Source of the DNA: Actinoplanes flavus
GTDB taxonomy: Bacteria; Actinomycetota; Actinomycetes; Mycobacteriales; Micromonosporaceae
DNA: 64,000 nucleotides
Direction of reading: 5' to 3'
NCBI RefSeq assembly: GCF_017592555.1
Contig: NZ_JAGFNS010000041.1
Span: 1-64,000, forward strand
Positions 1-9,527 of the stretch are shown here, one piece after another. Made by a program: the position numbers and the translations under genes. Under the pieces are notes generated by a model. That model was not told where the DNA came from. It did no database searches and was given only the letters and a program-made list of their open reading frames with translations. Every line of letters begins with the position of its first letter. Position 1 is the first letter of the stretch.

Positions 1-1
1 C

Positions 2-109
2 CAAGCCTTGATCGCCCTGGCCCGCCGCCTGATCGACGTCATCTGGGCCCTGCTGCGAGACGGCCGTGAGTTCCATCCCTCACCGCCGATCACGCCGTAC
101 GCGGCTTGA
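2..109 (+). mobile_element. IS110-family transposase, C-terminal end only (partial, cut by window start)
   Basis: The frame is open from base 2 and ends at a TGA at 107-109, giving the last 35 residues of a protein. The string ALIALARRLIDVIWALLRDG followed by a short Pro-rich tail resembles the C-terminus of IS116/IS110/IS902-family transposases (DEDD transposases), which end in an ALARRR-V-LWALLRD stretch. The rest lies outside the window, so intactness cannot be judged. No terminal inverted repeat is expected for this family and none is seen before the next gene. Confidence 0.6.
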
Positions 110-282
110 CATGGTCATTGAAACTCCCCCGTACCGAGAACTTCCATCGATGGCGCGAGATCAGCTGATTCGCGGTTGGCGATGGAAGCCCACCCCGGTC
201 CGCGTCCAGCGCGAACCGGGGATGCTCAACCTGGCACGAAAGGATGACCTACCTGATGTCGAGATAGGACCGGGCGGTGGGA

Positions 283-1368
283 TCAGCGCTCGCAGTACTG
301 CTTCACGTCGTTGGTGTACGCGAAGCAGAGGTCCCCGGCCGGGGTGCCGTCCATGCCGCCGTTGAGCAGGTCGGCGTCGGTGTTGTCGCCGCTGTCCCGG
401 CCGTCCAGGCGGTCGTCGCCGCCGTTGCCGTACAGCTTGTCCTTACCGGGTCCCCCCGACAGCACGTCGTTGCCGGCGCCGCCGGAGAGCTGGTCGTCAC
501 CGTCCCAGCCCAGCAGGCTCTGGTTGCCGTCGTAGCCGTAGAGCCGGTCGTTGCCCTCGCCGCCGTAGGCGATCTCGAAGTCGGCGGCCAGGGTGTCCTG
601 CTCCCGCCCGTTGTTTCCGCCGCTGCCGGCGGTCGCGTGAAGGTTGACGACGACCATGGTGCGGTAGGTCCGGTAGCTCACGGTGTCCTGGCCCGGACCG
701 CCGTAGACCTTGTCCCGGTCGCCGCTGATCCTGGTGTTGTGCATGTCGACGAGGTCGTCGCCGGCCCCGCCGTACACCTGGTCCTTGCCGTTGAACCCGA
801 TCAGGTGGTCGTTGCCGGCGCCGCCGTCGAGGTAGTCGTGGCCGGTGTCGCCGCTGACGAAGTCGTTGCCGACGCCGCCGTAGAGCTTGTCGTCCGCGGT
901 GCCGCCGGAGATCCGGTCGTTGCCGCCGCCACCGGCGAGCACGTCCTTGCCGGACTGGCCGTACAGGTAGTCGCCGGAGGCGCCGCCGTAGACGGTGTCC
1001 GTGCCGGAGCCGGCCCAGGCGATCAGGCGCAGCACGGTGCGGTTGGTGATCCGGTCCGCCTTGTCGTACGTGAAGACCCGGACCCGCGCCGTCACCACGT
1101 CGGTGACACAGGTGACCTTGGTCTTGTCGCCCCGGACCGGCTTGCAGCCCGTGCCCGCCTTGATCGGGTACTTGTCGTCGATGACGACGGCCCGGTCGGT
1201 CGTGGTGACGACCACCCGGTTGGCCTTGCCGGACGCGGCCTTGTATTCAACGGTGGTGCCGACCGTCGACGCGACGCCGACCGAGGCGGCCTGCGCCGCC
1301 ACCGGCGCGGCGAGCACCCCGACGCCGATGCCCGCCAGAAGCGTCATACCGATGCGGAACAGCTGCAT
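283..1368 (-). CDS. Secreted RTX-type (hemolysin-type) calcium-binding repeat protein
   Basis: A 361-residue protein starting at the ATG at 1368, chosen because AAAGG lies about 7 bases upstream and a good Sec signal peptide follows (residues 1 to about 27, ending AQA). The first mature part (about 28-145) is a beta-rich region of unknown function. From about 150 to 345 there are many glycine/aspartate nonapeptides of the GGxGxDxU type (for example GGGGNDRIS, GGAGNDHL, GGEGNDRL), which in this family bind calcium and form a beta-roll. The tail has two cysteines (LCF and YCER). No protease or lipase domain is visible, so it is probably a structural or adhesive cell-surface protein. It is transcribed alone towards the transposase remnant. 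Confidence 0.85.
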   Translation of the reverse strand: MQLFRIGMTLLAGIGVGVLAAPVAAQAASVGVASTVGTTVEYKAASGKANRVVVTTTDRAVVIDDKYPIKAGTGCKPVRGDKTKVTCVTDVVTARVRVFTYDKADRITNRTVLRLIAWAGSGTDTVYGGASGDYLYGQSGKDVLAGGGGNDRISGGTADDKLYGGVGNDFVSGDTGHDYLDGGAGNDHLIGFNGKDQVYGGAGDDLVDMHNTRISGDRDKVYGGPGQDTVSYRTYRTMVVVNLHATAGSGGNNGREQDTLAADFEIAYGGEGNDRLYGYDGNQSLLGWDGDDQLSGGAGNDVLSGGPGKDKLYGNGGDDRLDGRDSGDNTDADLLNGGMDGTPAGDLCFAYTNDVKQYCER

Positions 1369-1480
1369 GATGGTGCCTTTCATCCCCGTGGGCCGTTGCG
1401 GTCGATAGGTGCGATGCACTCGCCGCGACATCGGTTCGCGGTAACCGGTAACGACTGTGTAACGCCCACGTGGACCGTGG

Positions 1481-1738
1481 TCAACCCTCCGGACGGTGCA
1501 GCAGGCCGACCGCGACGGTGTGCACGGCGTCCAGGCAGGCGGCATCGGCGAGCGCGGCACGGCCGCCGGTGACCGTGTACCACTCGTCGGCGTCCTTGTA
1601 CTGCACGCGCACGGTGACCTGACCGTCGGCGAACTCGGTGCGCAGGGTCAGGTCACCGGTCACCACCCCGACCTCGTCGGTCATCACGCCGCCCGGGCCG
1701 GGCACGATGTCGGTGGTTCGGCTCTGCTCGTCGGCCAT
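1481..1738 (-). CDS. Small conserved hypothetical protein
   Basis: An 85-residue acidic protein with no signal peptide or membrane segment. The middle (TLRTEFADGQVTVRVQYKDA) reads as alternating beta strands, and the C-terminal half (ALADAACLDAVHTVAVGLLH) looks helical. I recognise no family. Its ATG lies one base after the TGA of the upstream DUF1524-type lipoprotein gene (TGACATG), so the two are almost certainly translated from one mRNA. Function unknown. Confidence 0.6.
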   Translation of the reverse strand: MADEQSRTTDIVPGPGGVMTDEVGVVTGDLTLRTEFADGQVTVRVQYKDADEWYTVTGGRAALADAACLDAVHTVAVGLLHRPEG

Positions 1739-1739
1739 G

Positions 1740-2384
1740 TCAGCAGGTCCCCAGCATCTCGGTCAGAGAGGTCCGCTCCTTCTCCGTGACCGTGAGTTTC
1801 CAGTAGGACTTCACTTCAATCCAGTCCTGAGCGTACGAGCACCAGCTGCTCCGCTCGGCCGGTTTCCAGGTCGACGGGTCCTGGTCGCCCTTCGACCGGT
1901 TGGACGAGGCGGACACCGCGAGAAGCTGCGGGCGGTCCAGATCGTTGGCGAAGTCGCCGCGTTCGTCGTCGGTCCATTTGTCGGCGCCGGAGCGCCAGGC
2001 GTTGGCGAGCGGGACCATGTGGTCGATGTCCACCTTGGTGGGCGAGGTCAGTACCACGCCGTCGTACCGGCTGGTCCAGGTGCCGGCCACGACGTTGCAG
2101 CCGGAGAGCTTGACCTTGTCGCCGTCCCGTTCCAGCACGGTGTCCCGGACGTCGCAGTTCGCACCGGCGTCGCGCCAGTGCGGGAACCTGTCCCGGCTGT
2201 AGCCCTTCATCGAGTGGGGCTCGGCGACGGTCAGCTCGGTCAGCAGATCGGCGGCCTGCCCCACCTGCCCGGACTCGGGGAAGGGTGCGGTGTTGCCGGG
2301 GGAGGAGTCGACCACCGTGCAGCCGGTCAGCAGGGCGGCGGTCAGGGTGAGGGGAAACCATCGAAAGGCGTTACTCGGGGGCAC
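1740..2384 (-). CDS. DUF1524/HNH-type nuclease-like lipoprotein
   Basis: A 214-residue protein starting at GTG 2384. It has a short basic N-terminus, a hydrophobic core and the lipobox LTGC with Cys22, so it is a predicted lipoprotein. The C-terminal domain has the signature of secreted HNH-fold (DUF1524) proteins: VDIDHMVPLANAW with D121/H122, and SNRSKGDQDP with N162/K165. Four or more cysteines (C77, C96, C182, C214) would suit an extracellular fold. Family members are predicted nucleases; here the role is inferred. A TACCCT hexamer ends 7 bases before the GTG, suggesting leaderless transcription. The following small gene is one base downstream. Confidence 0.75.
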   Translation of the reverse strand: MPPSNAFRWFPLTLTAALLTGCTVVDSSPGNTAPFPESGQVGQAADLLTELTVAEPHSMKGYSRDRFPHWRDAGANCDVRDTVLERDGDKVKLSGCNVVAGTWTSRYDGVVLTSPTKVDIDHMVPLANAWRSGADKWTDDERGDFANDLDRPQLLAVSASSNRSKGDQDPSTWKPAERSSWCSYAQDWIEVKSYWKLTVTEKERTSLTEMLGTC

Positions 2385-2391
2385 GTACCCC

Positions 2392-2397
2392 AGGGTA
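2392..2397 (-). promoter_or_regulatory. Putative -10 element of a leaderless promoter (DUF1524-type lipoprotein)
   Basis: On the minus strand TACCCT is followed by 7 bases and then the GTG at 2384. No Shine-Dalgarno sequence precedes the GTG. The geometry matches actinobacterial leaderless promoters (TANNNT with the start codon about 7 bases later). Confidence 0.45.
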
Positions 2398-2404
2398 AGG
2401 GCGA

Positions 2405-2437
2405 CCCCCGCGTGCCGCAGATCGCCGCACGCGGGGG
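2405..2437 (-). terminator. Hairpin terminator after leuA
   Basis: A perfect 11-bp inverted repeat (CCCCCGCGTGC / GCACGCGGGGG) with an 11-base loop lies just past the leuA stop at 2446. There is no T-tract, as is usual in high-GC actinobacteria. Confidence 0.6.
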
Positions 2438-2445
2438 AGTGAACC

Positions 2446-4167
2446 TCAGCTCGCGCGGTTGACCGCGCTGGTCACCGCTTTGATGGACGCGCTCACGATG
2501 TTGGCGTCGATGCCGACGCCCCAGACGGTCACGTCACCCACCTCGCACTCGACGTACGCCGCGGCCTGCGCGTCGCCGCCCGAGGTCAGCGCGTGCTCGT
2601 TGTAGTCCAGCACCCGCGCCTTGATCCCCAGCGGGGCGATGGCCTGCACGAACGCGTCGATCGGGCCGTTGCCGACACCGGTCAGCGACCGGCGTTCGGG
2701 GCCCAGCGCCACCTGGGCGTCGATCTCGACCTTGCCGTCCACCGTCGCCGTGCTGTAGCCGGCCACCCGGATCGTCGGGTCGGACTGGTGCTCGACCAGG
2801 TACTCCTTGGCGAAGTAGTCCCACATCTGCTGCGGGGAGACCTCGCCGCCGTCGGCATCGGTGTGCTGCTGCACCACGCCGGAGAACTCGATCTGCAGCC
2901 GCCGCGGCAGATCCAGCTTGTGCTCCTCCTTCATGATGTACGCCACGCCACCCTTGCCGGACTGCGAGTTGACCCGGATGACCGCCTCGTAGGTGCGGCC
3001 CACGTCCTTCGGGTCGATCGGCAGGTACGGCACGCCCCACGTGAAGTCGTCGATCGGGGTGCCGGCGTCGGTGGCGTCGGCCTCCAGCGCGGAGAAGCCC
3101 TTCTTGATCGCGTCCTGGTGCGAGCCGGAGAAGGCGGTGTAGACCAGATCGCCCGCGTACGGGTGACGCTCGTGCACCGGCAGCTGGTTGCAGTACTCCA
3201 CGGTGCGCTTGATCTCGTCGATGTTCGAGAAGTCGATCTGCGGGTCGATGCCCTGCGAGAACAGGTTCAGCCCCAGGGTGACCAGGTCGACGTTGCCGGT
3301 GCGCTCGCCGTTGCCGAACAGGCAGCCCTCGATCCGGTCGGCGCCGGCCAGCAGGCCCAGCTCGGCGGCCGCCACCGCGGTGCCCCGGTCGTTGTGCGGG
3401 TGCAGGCTCAGGATGACGCTGTCGCGCCGCGGCAGGTTGCGGTGCATCCACTCGATCGAGTCGGCGTACACGTTCGGCGTGGCCATCTCCACCGTGGCCG
3501 GCAGGTTGATGATCAGCGGCCGGGCCGGGGTCGGGTCGATCACGTCGATCACCGCCGAGCAGATCTCCAGCGCGTAGTCCAGCTCGGTGCCGGTGTACGA
3601 CTCGGGCGAGTACTCGTAGAAGATCTCGGTGTCCGGGGTGTGGATCTCCGCGTACTTCTGGCAGAGCCGCGCGCCGGTCGTCGCGATGTCGGTGATGCCG
3701 TCCCGGTCCAGGCCGAACACCACGCGCCGCTGCAGCGTCGAGGTCGAGTTGTAGAAGTGCACGATCGCGCGCTTGGCGCCGCGGATCGACTCGAAGGTGC
3801 GGTCGATCAGGTGCTCCCGGCACTGCACCAGCACCTGGATGGTGACGTCGTCCGGGATCAGGTCCTGCTCGATCAGCTGGCGGACGAAGTCGAAGTCGGT
3901 CTGGCTGGCCGCCGGGAAACCGACCTCGATCTCCTTGTAGCCCATCTTCACCAGCAGCATGAACATCCGGCGCTTGCGCTCCGGCGACATCGGGTCGATC
4001 AGGGCCTGGTTGCCGTCCCGCAGGTCGACCGCGCACCAGCGCGGCGCCTTCTCGGTGACACGGCCCGGCCACTGGCGGTCGGGCAGCGCGATGGAGAACT
4101 GTTTCTGGTACGCCTCGTAGCGCTGGAACGGCATCGGGCTGGGCTGCTGAGGGCCGTAAACGGACAT
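2446..4167 (-). CDS. leuA: 2-isopropylmalate synthase
   Basis: A 573-residue cytoplasmic enzyme that condenses acetyl-CoA with 2-oxoisovalerate in the first committed step of leucine synthesis. The DRE-TIM barrel fills residues about 50-340: the metal/substrate motif appears as DLRDGNQA and the metal-binding histidines as SLHPHND. The C-terminal LeuA regulatory domain (about 440-570, the leucine feedback site) is present. Length matches the long actinobacterial form. The ATG at 4167 follows a 24-codon leader peptide rich in leucine codons (4212-4286) and a hairpin, so attenuation by leucyl-tRNA supply is likely. The lysC-asd operon lies nearby, as in mycobacteria. Confidence 0.97.
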   Translation of the reverse strand: MSVYGPQQPSPMPFQRYEAYQKQFSIALPDRQWPGRVTEKAPRWCAVDLRDGNQALIDPMSPERKRRMFMLLVKMGYKEIEVGFPAASQTDFDFVRQLIEQDLIPDDVTIQVLVQCREHLIDRTFESIRGAKRAIVHFYNSTSTLQRRVVFGLDRDGITDIATTGARLCQKYAEIHTPDTEIFYEYSPESYTGTELDYALEICSAVIDVIDPTPARPLIINLPATVEMATPNVYADSIEWMHRNLPRRDSVILSLHPHNDRGTAVAAAELGLLAGADRIEGCLFGNGERTGNVDLVTLGLNLFSQGIDPQIDFSNIDEIKRTVEYCNQLPVHERHPYAGDLVYTAFSGSHQDAIKKGFSALEADATDAGTPIDDFTWGVPYLPIDPKDVGRTYEAVIRVNSQSGKGGVAYIMKEEHKLDLPRRLQIEFSGVVQQHTDADGGEVSPQQMWDYFAKEYLVEHQSDPTIRVAGYSTATVDGKVEIDAQVALGPERRSLTGVGNGPIDAFVQAIAPLGIKARVLDYNEHALTSGGDAQAAAYVECEVGDVTVWGVGIDANIVSASIKAVTSAVNRAS

Positions 4168-4211
4168 GTGGGACTGCTCCAGTCAGGAAGAAGACGAGCA
4201 GGCGGCGTGCG

Positions 4212-4286
4212 TCACCTCCGCGACGAGGTGCCGACCTGGGATGGGGCCTCGTCGCGGCAGCGAAGGAGAAGGTTCACCTGCCACAT
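4212..4286 (-). CDS. leuL: leu leader peptide (attenuator)
   Basis: A 24-codon ORF, MWQVNLLLRCRDEAP..., lies 45 bases upstream of leuA. It has three consecutive Leu codons (CTT CTC CTT) at positions 6-8 and ends in a TGA within the right arm of a hairpin. Leader peptides with leucine runs upstream of leuA are known from comparative studies of actinobacteria. Here ribosome stalling at the Leu run would change folding of the 4218-4257 stem and so control readthrough into leuA. The peptide itself is probably not functional. Supported by sequence layout only. Confidence 0.75.
   Translation of the reverse strand: MWQVNLLLRCRDEAPSQVGTSSRR
4218..4257 (-). promoter_or_regulatory. Attenuator hairpin of the leuA leader
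   Basis: Perfect 11-bp inverted repeat (CCGCGACGAGG / CCTCGTCGCGG) with an 18-base loop. Its 5' arm on the mRNA starts just after the leucine codons of the leader peptide and its 3' arm overlaps the leader stop codon, the arrangement expected for a translation-controlled attenuator. Confidence 0.6.
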
Positions 4287-4357
4287 GTCGCCAGCCACGT
4301 TACGTCAACCGTTTGCGTACGGCCATCCGAACGCCCGGATCGTGGGAAGGGCGACGG

Positions 4358-5119
4358 TCAGGACGGGGCCAGGACACTCGGCTGGACCACCGGCGGCGGG
4401 CTGCTCATACCCATCGGCTGACCGGCCACCTCCGGGCCGGGCAGTTGGAGGGTGGGCGGCCCGGCGACCTGACGGACCAGCTTGAGGACGCCGTACTCGA
4501 CCCGGGCCGCGGTCAGCAGGCCGTCCGCCGAGTAGCAGTAGATGCCGACGTCCACCGGCGGGTCCAGGGCGGCGCTCACCGAGTCGACGGCGTAGCAGGA
4601 GCCCTGCGCGCCGGCCAGCGGCCGCACCGCGGAGACCGCCAGCGGCGCCTTCCGGTCGGTGAAGACGGTCAGCCACTGCCGGAAGAGGCGCTGCACCTTC
4701 GGGTCGTACCGGCGTGGCACCTTGTCGCCGCGCTCGGCCACCCGGACGCAGGTGGGGCTCACCGGCTGGGTCGGCGTGGTCAGGCCGCACTGGTAGACGC
4801 CGGTCGCCACCTTGATCACCGTGACGCCGGCCGTGCCGCCGAGCGCGCCGAGCGGGATGTCCACCCGCCAGGTGCCGTCGTCGGCGACCGAGGCGACCAC
4901 GTCGCGCGGGCTGCCGTCGCCGACGTCGAACGTGTACAGGGCGGCGTACCGGCGGTCCAGGGCCAGCGCGGCCAGTCCGGCCAGCTGATCCCGGGCCTCG
5001 GGCCCCGGGTCGGCGACCGATGCGGCGGTCTCCGGAACCGCTTCGGGGGCACTCTCACTGCCGCAGCCGGCCAGACCGAACGCCAGCACGGCGACGGTGA
5101 ACGCGGAGGGAAGGCGCAT
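4358..5119 (-). CDS. Hypothetical lipoprotein
   Basis: A 253-residue protein with the lipobox LAGC (Cys19) after a hydrophobic signal, so it is predicted to be membrane-anchored outside the cell. The mature part starts with an acidic, Pro/Ala-rich linker, followed by a domain of about 200 residues containing four cysteines that could form two disulfides. I recognise no catalytic motif. It is transcribed towards leuA but separated from it by the leuA leader region, so it is probably its own unit. Function unknown. Confidence 0.7.
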   Translation of the reverse strand: MRLPSAFTVAVLAFGLAGCGSESAPEAVPETAASVADPGPEARDQLAGLAALALDRRYAALYTFDVGDGSPRDVVASVADDGTWRVDIPLGALGGTAGVTVIKVATGVYQCGLTTPTQPVSPTCVRVAERGDKVPRRYDPKVQRLFRQWLTVFTDRKAPLAVSAVRPLAGAQGSCYAVDSVSAALDPPVDVGIYCYSADGLLTAARVEYGVLKLVRQVAGPPTLQLPGPEVAGQPMGMSSPPPVVQPSVLAPS

Positions 5120-5282
5120 CGCGACATTCTCGCCCCATACCGTGCGATGCCCCCGGGTACGGCGGCCTGCCGCCCCCGGCGTGTCGCGCCGGCCCGGCCG
5201 GATTCTGGGATCGCCTGTCGAGGTGGACGAGTCGCGCGGCTAGGGTGGTGACGATCCGTTTAGCCGAAGGAATGGTTTCGCC

Positions 5283-6548
<1,266 letters not shown>

Positions 6549-6556
6549 CCCGGGCG

Positions 6557-7624
6557 ATGGCGCAGCCCACGCTCGCCGTCGTCGGAGCCACCGGCTCCGT
6601 CGGGTCCGTCATGCTCGAGCTGCTCTCGTCCCGGCGCAACGTCTGGGGCGAGATCCGGCTCATCGCGTCGGCGCGGTCCGCCGGCAAGACGCTGACCTGC
6701 CGCGGCGAGCAGCTCGACGTCCACGAGCTGACCGCCGAGGCGTTCGACGGCGTCGACGTGGCGATGTTCGACGTCCCCGACGCGGTGTCCGGGCACTGGG
6801 CGCCGATCGCGGTCTCCCGGGGCGTGACCGTGGTGGACAACTCGTCCGCCTTCCGGATGCGGCCGGACGTTCCGCTCGTGGTGCCCGAGGTCAACCGCGA
6901 GGCGGTCCACGACCGCCCGGTCGGCATCGTGTCCAGCGCCAACTGCACGGTGGCCGCGATGATCATCGCGGTGTCGCCGCTGCACGACGAGTACGGTCTC
7001 CGCGAACTCGTCCTGGCCTCCTACCAGGCGGCCTCCGGTGCCGGTCAGGCCGGTGTGGACACCCTCCACGACCAGCTCACCAAGGTGGCCGGGGACCGTC
7101 TCCTCGGCGGCCGCCCCGGCAACGTGCGGCAGGCCGTCGGCGACGATCTGGGCCCGTTCCCGGCCCCGCTGGCGCTCAACGTGGTGCCCTGGTCCGGTGA
7201 GCCGGCCGACCTGGGCTGGTCCTCCGAGGAGCTGAAACTCCGCAACGAGTCCCGCAAGATCCTCAGCCTGCCGGCGCTCAAGGTCTCCGCCACGTGCGTC
7301 CGGGTCCCGGTCGTCACCGGCCACTCGATCGCCGTGCACGCCGTCTTCGCCGCCGAGGTGACCGCGGACGGCGCCCGCCAGGTCCTGCGCAACGCCCCCG
7401 GCGTCATCCTGGTCGACGACCCGGAGGCCGGCGAGTTCCCGATGCCGATCGACGCGGTCGGCACCGACCCGTCCTGGGTGGGCCGCATCCGCCGGGCGAT
7501 GGACGATCCTCGCGCCCTGTCGTTCTTCGTCACCGGCGACAACATGCGCAAAGGCGCCGCCCTCAACACCGTCCAGATCGCCGAGCTGATCGCCGCCGAG
7601 ATCGCCAAGGGCGCCCCCGCGTGA
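6557..7624 (+). CDS. asd: Aspartate-semialdehyde dehydrogenase
   Basis: A 355-residue NADPH-dependent enzyme that reduces aspartyl phosphate to aspartate semialdehyde, the branch point to DAP/lysine and threonine. The Rossmann N-terminus reads VVGATGSVGSVM, and the catalytic cysteine sits in SSANCTVAAM. The late motif VPVVTGHSIAVHA resembles the substrate-binding histidine region of the family. It begins 8 bases after lysC, and its stop codon overlaps the start of cutA (GTGA), so lysC-asd-cutA form one operon. Confidence 0.96.
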   Translation: MAQPTLAVVGATGSVGSVMLELLSSRRNVWGEIRLIASARSAGKTLTCRGEQLDVHELTAEAFDGVDVAMFDVPDAVSGHWAPIAVSRGVTVVDNSSAFRMRPDVPLVVPEVNREAVHDRPVGIVSSANCTVAAMIIAVSPLHDEYGLRELVLASYQAASGAGQAGVDTLHDQLTKVAGDRLLGGRPGNVRQAVGDDLGPFPAPLALNVVPWSGEPADLGWSSEELKLRNESRKILSLPALKVSATCVRVPVVTGHSIAVHAVFAAEVTADGARQVLRNAPGVILVDDPEAGEFPMPIDAVGTDPSWVGRIRRAMDDPRALSFFVTGDNMRKGAALNTVQIAELIAAEIAKGAPA

Positions 7625-7944
7625 CCGGTATCTGCGAGGTGATCATCACGGCGGCCGATCCGGAGTGGCTGGCCGCCTTCACCCGCCGCCTGATCGAGGA
7701 CCGCCTGGCCGCGTGCGGCCAGCAGATCACCGCGATCCGCTCCCTGTACCGCTGGGACGGCGCCATCCAGGACGACCCCGAGGCCCGGGTGGCCCTGCAC
7801 ACCCGCCTCGACCTGGTCGACCGGATCATCGAGCGCGCCGACGCCGAGCATCCCTACGACGTCCCCTGCGTTCTGGCCCTGCCGATCCTCACGGCCAACC
7901 CGGCCTACATCGCCTGGGTCCAGGCCGAAACCCAAACCCCTTAG
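7621..7944 (+). CDS. cutA: CutA-type divalent-cation tolerance protein
   Basis: A 107-residue protein starting at the GTG that overlaps the asd stop (GTGA at 7621-7624). It has the CutA1 features: an N-terminal ICEVIITAAD strand, the LIEDRLAACGQQI helix-strand with a cysteine, the SLYRWDGAIQDD hairpin, and the C-terminal PYDVPCVLALPI segment. CutA1 forms very stable trimers. Its role in copper tolerance was proposed in E. coli, but the general function is uncertain. Nothing suggests a specific link with aspartate metabolism beyond co-transcription. Confidence 0.88.
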   Translation: MTGICEVIITAADPEWLAAFTRRLIEDRLAACGQQITAIRSLYRWDGAIQDDPEARVALHTRLDLVDRIIERADAEHPYDVPCVLALPILTANPAYIAWVQAETQTP

Positions 7945-7975
7945 ACCCTTTCCCTGTACGCACAAAGCCGCGACC

Positions 7976-8011
7976 CCCTGCCGGGTCACGCCTGTGCCGC
8001 CCCCGCCGGGC
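7976..8011. repeat. Extragenic repeat, copy A
   Basis: 36 bases that match 23243-23278 at 32 of 36 positions (shared core CTGCCGGGTC and CCCGCCGGGC). Both copies lie a few tens of bases after a stop codon and follow a CGTACGC/TGTACGC motif, which suggests a dispersed 3'-flanking element. Confidence 0.5.
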
Positions 8012-8281
8012 GTAGATCGCCGGGCACGCCCCCTGTTTGTCGTGTCGGGCTTTCGCTGGCGCCGACGGCGTCCGTCAAGCTTCAAGATCGCGAAAGCGAA
8101 AGCGGGGTGGAGGCGGCGGCAGGTGGGTGCGGGGCGCCTGGGTGGGCCTGCGGGAGCGGCGACCTCAGCCCGGCGGGCGCGGCACAGGCTTGACCTGGCA
8201 GGGGAGCGCGGGGAGCTTCGGGACCGGGTTGCTGCGGTTGTCGGCGGCTGTGCCCGTACCGGAAAAGGGGGGTTTGCCCTG

Positions 8282-8306
8282 TCGCGGGCCCTGGGTGGGC
8301 CCGCGA
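8282..8306 (-). terminator. Hairpin terminator after pyrE
   Basis: Perfect 10-bp stem (TCGCGGGCCC / GGGCCCGCGA) with a 5-base loop, 13 bases past the pyrE stop. No T-tract. Confidence 0.6.
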
Positions 8307-8318
8307 GCATGGCGACGA

Positions 8319-8873
8319 TCAGGCGGCGGCGTCCAGGTCTGCCCTGGTCAGCAGGGCTCGGAGGGTGATGCCCTCGGCGGCCAGAGCCTGGGTGCCGCCC
8401 TCCTGGCGGTCGATCACGCAGAGCGCGTGGTCGACGTGTGCGCCGAGCTTGCGCAGGTCGTTGGTGGAGAGGACGACCTGGCCGCCGGAGGTGACCACGT
8501 CCTCGACGATCAGGACGCGGCGGCCGGCCACTTCGGCACCCTCGGCGAGGCGGGCGGTGCCGTACTGCTTGGCCTGCTTGCGGACGAAGGCGGTGGGCAG
8601 CTTCGCGTGCCGGGCGAGGGCGGTGACCACCGCGATGCCGCCCATTTCCAGGCCGGCGAGCACCTCGGTGCCTTCGGGAATGAGTACGGCGAGGCGTTCG
8701 GCGAGCTGGTCGAGCAGGACCGGGTCGGCCTCGAACTGGTACTTGTCGAAGTATTCGGTGGCGGTCCGGCCGGAGCGGAGGGTGAATTCGCCGGTGAGGC
8801 GGCTCACGCTGCGGACCTGGCGGGCGAGGTCGATGGAGTCTGTCACAAGGTCCCAGCTTGTCAGGCCGGTCAT
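8319..8873 (-). CDS. pyrE: Orotate phosphoribosyltransferase
   Basis: A 184-residue enzyme that adds phosphoribose from PRPP to orotate in UMP synthesis. The PRPP-binding motif VLIVEDVVTSGG lies at about 120-131. Upstream are the orotate/flexible-loop region (FVRKQAKQYGTA) and LRSGRTATEYFDKYQF near the N-terminus, as in actinobacterial PyrE. The ATG at 8873 was used; a GTG nine codons later (8846) is an alternative start, and neither has a clear Shine-Dalgarno sequence. Monocistronic, ending at a hairpin. Confidence 0.93.
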   Translation of the reverse strand: MTGLTSWDLVTDSIDLARQVRSVSRLTGEFTLRSGRTATEYFDKYQFEADPVLLDQLAERLAVLIPEGTEVLAGLEMGGIAVVTALARHAKLPTAFVRKQAKQYGTARLAEGAEVAGRRVLIVEDVVTSGGQVVLSTNDLRKLGAHVDHALCVIDRQEGGTQALAAEGITLRALLTRADLDAAA

Positions 8874-8996
8874 GGCGGGTGGACGCCGCCCCTCGTGGTC
8901 ACCCGTTGGCGTATTCGATCACCGATCCTACGCAACGTATGTCTGTTTGGTGTAGCTTTCGCCTGATTACTGGCTCGCGCCCGGAAGGATAGTTCT

Positions 8997-9266
8997 GTGA
9001 CACCCTTCGCGATGCTCTTCCTGCTCGCCCTCGCCGGATCCTCGTGTTTCGCCCTCGGCCGCGCGCTGGGCCGTGGCGAGCGCTACGAGCGCGGTTACCG
9101 GGAGGGCTTCCGCGACGGCGAGACCGGCTCGCTCGCCCGCGCCACCCGGCTCATGCAGCTCTCCGATCGCCCGTCGATCGCCCCGGTGGTGGAGTCGATG
9201 ATCGGGCCCTACGCCGTCCCCCAGCAGATGGCTCTGCGCACGGTCGGACCGCAGCTGGCCCTCTGA
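8997..9266 (+). CDS. Small single-pass membrane protein of unknown function
   Basis: An 89-residue protein starting at GTG 8997, with GGAAGG about 7 bases upstream. Residues about 4-24 form one hydrophobic helix (FAMLFLLALAGSSCFALG) followed by basic and acidic residues (RGERYERGYREGFRDGE), so it is probably an N-anchored cytoplasmic protein or a weak signal-anchor. No family is recognised. It is flanked by divergent pyrE and a strong hairpin terminator, so it is a one-gene unit. Confidence 0.6.
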   Translation: MTPFAMLFLLALAGSSCFALGRALGRGERYERGYREGFRDGETGSLARATRLMQLSDRPSIAPVVESMIGPYAVPQQMALRTVGPQLAL

Positions 9267-9328
9267 GCGTCACCGGCCGGGCTCTTCGGTGAGGGCCCGG
9301 CGTCAGCGAACCGCCCCCAGAACGGATC

Positions 9329-9361
9329 AGGGCCGGCTCTCCGTTTCCGGAGACCGGCCCT
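9329..9361 (+). terminator. Hairpin terminator after the small membrane protein gene
   Basis: AGGGCCGG and TCTCCG pair with CGGAGA and CCGGCCCT: a 14-bp stem with a single bulged C and a TTTC loop. It lies between the upstream gene and the convergent tRNA. Confidence 0.65.
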
Positions 9362-9376
9362 TACCTGTTGCAACTC

Positions 9377-9453
<77 letters not shown>

Positions 9454-9527
9454 TCGCTGCGAGATAAATACTAGCGGAGGCCGTCCGGGGTTCCACAACC
9501 GGTATCCCCGAAACGGGAAACCGCAGG

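Larger units (their letters stand above)
7945..8318. other. Intergenic region between cutA and pyrE (convergent)
   Basis: 374 bases without a credible gene. It holds a 36-base sequence at 7976-8011 that recurs at 23243-23278, and a perfect 10-bp hairpin at 8282-8306 that probably terminates pyrE. The remaining sequence shows no coding bias or further structure that I can support. Confidence 0.5.

Noticed and set aside
110..282. Possible end of the IS110 element or a small gene
   Set aside because: This family lacks clear terminal repeats; nothing in these 173 bases marks an element end or a coding region.
2593..4485. 630-codon plus-strand ORF opposite leuA
   Set aside because: Antisense shadow; leuA has all catalytic motifs and normal length on the minus strand.
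8037..8368. ORFs in the cutA-pyrE gap
   Set aside because: Arg/Gly-rich shadow composition, no ribosome site, and overlap with the pyrE terminator.
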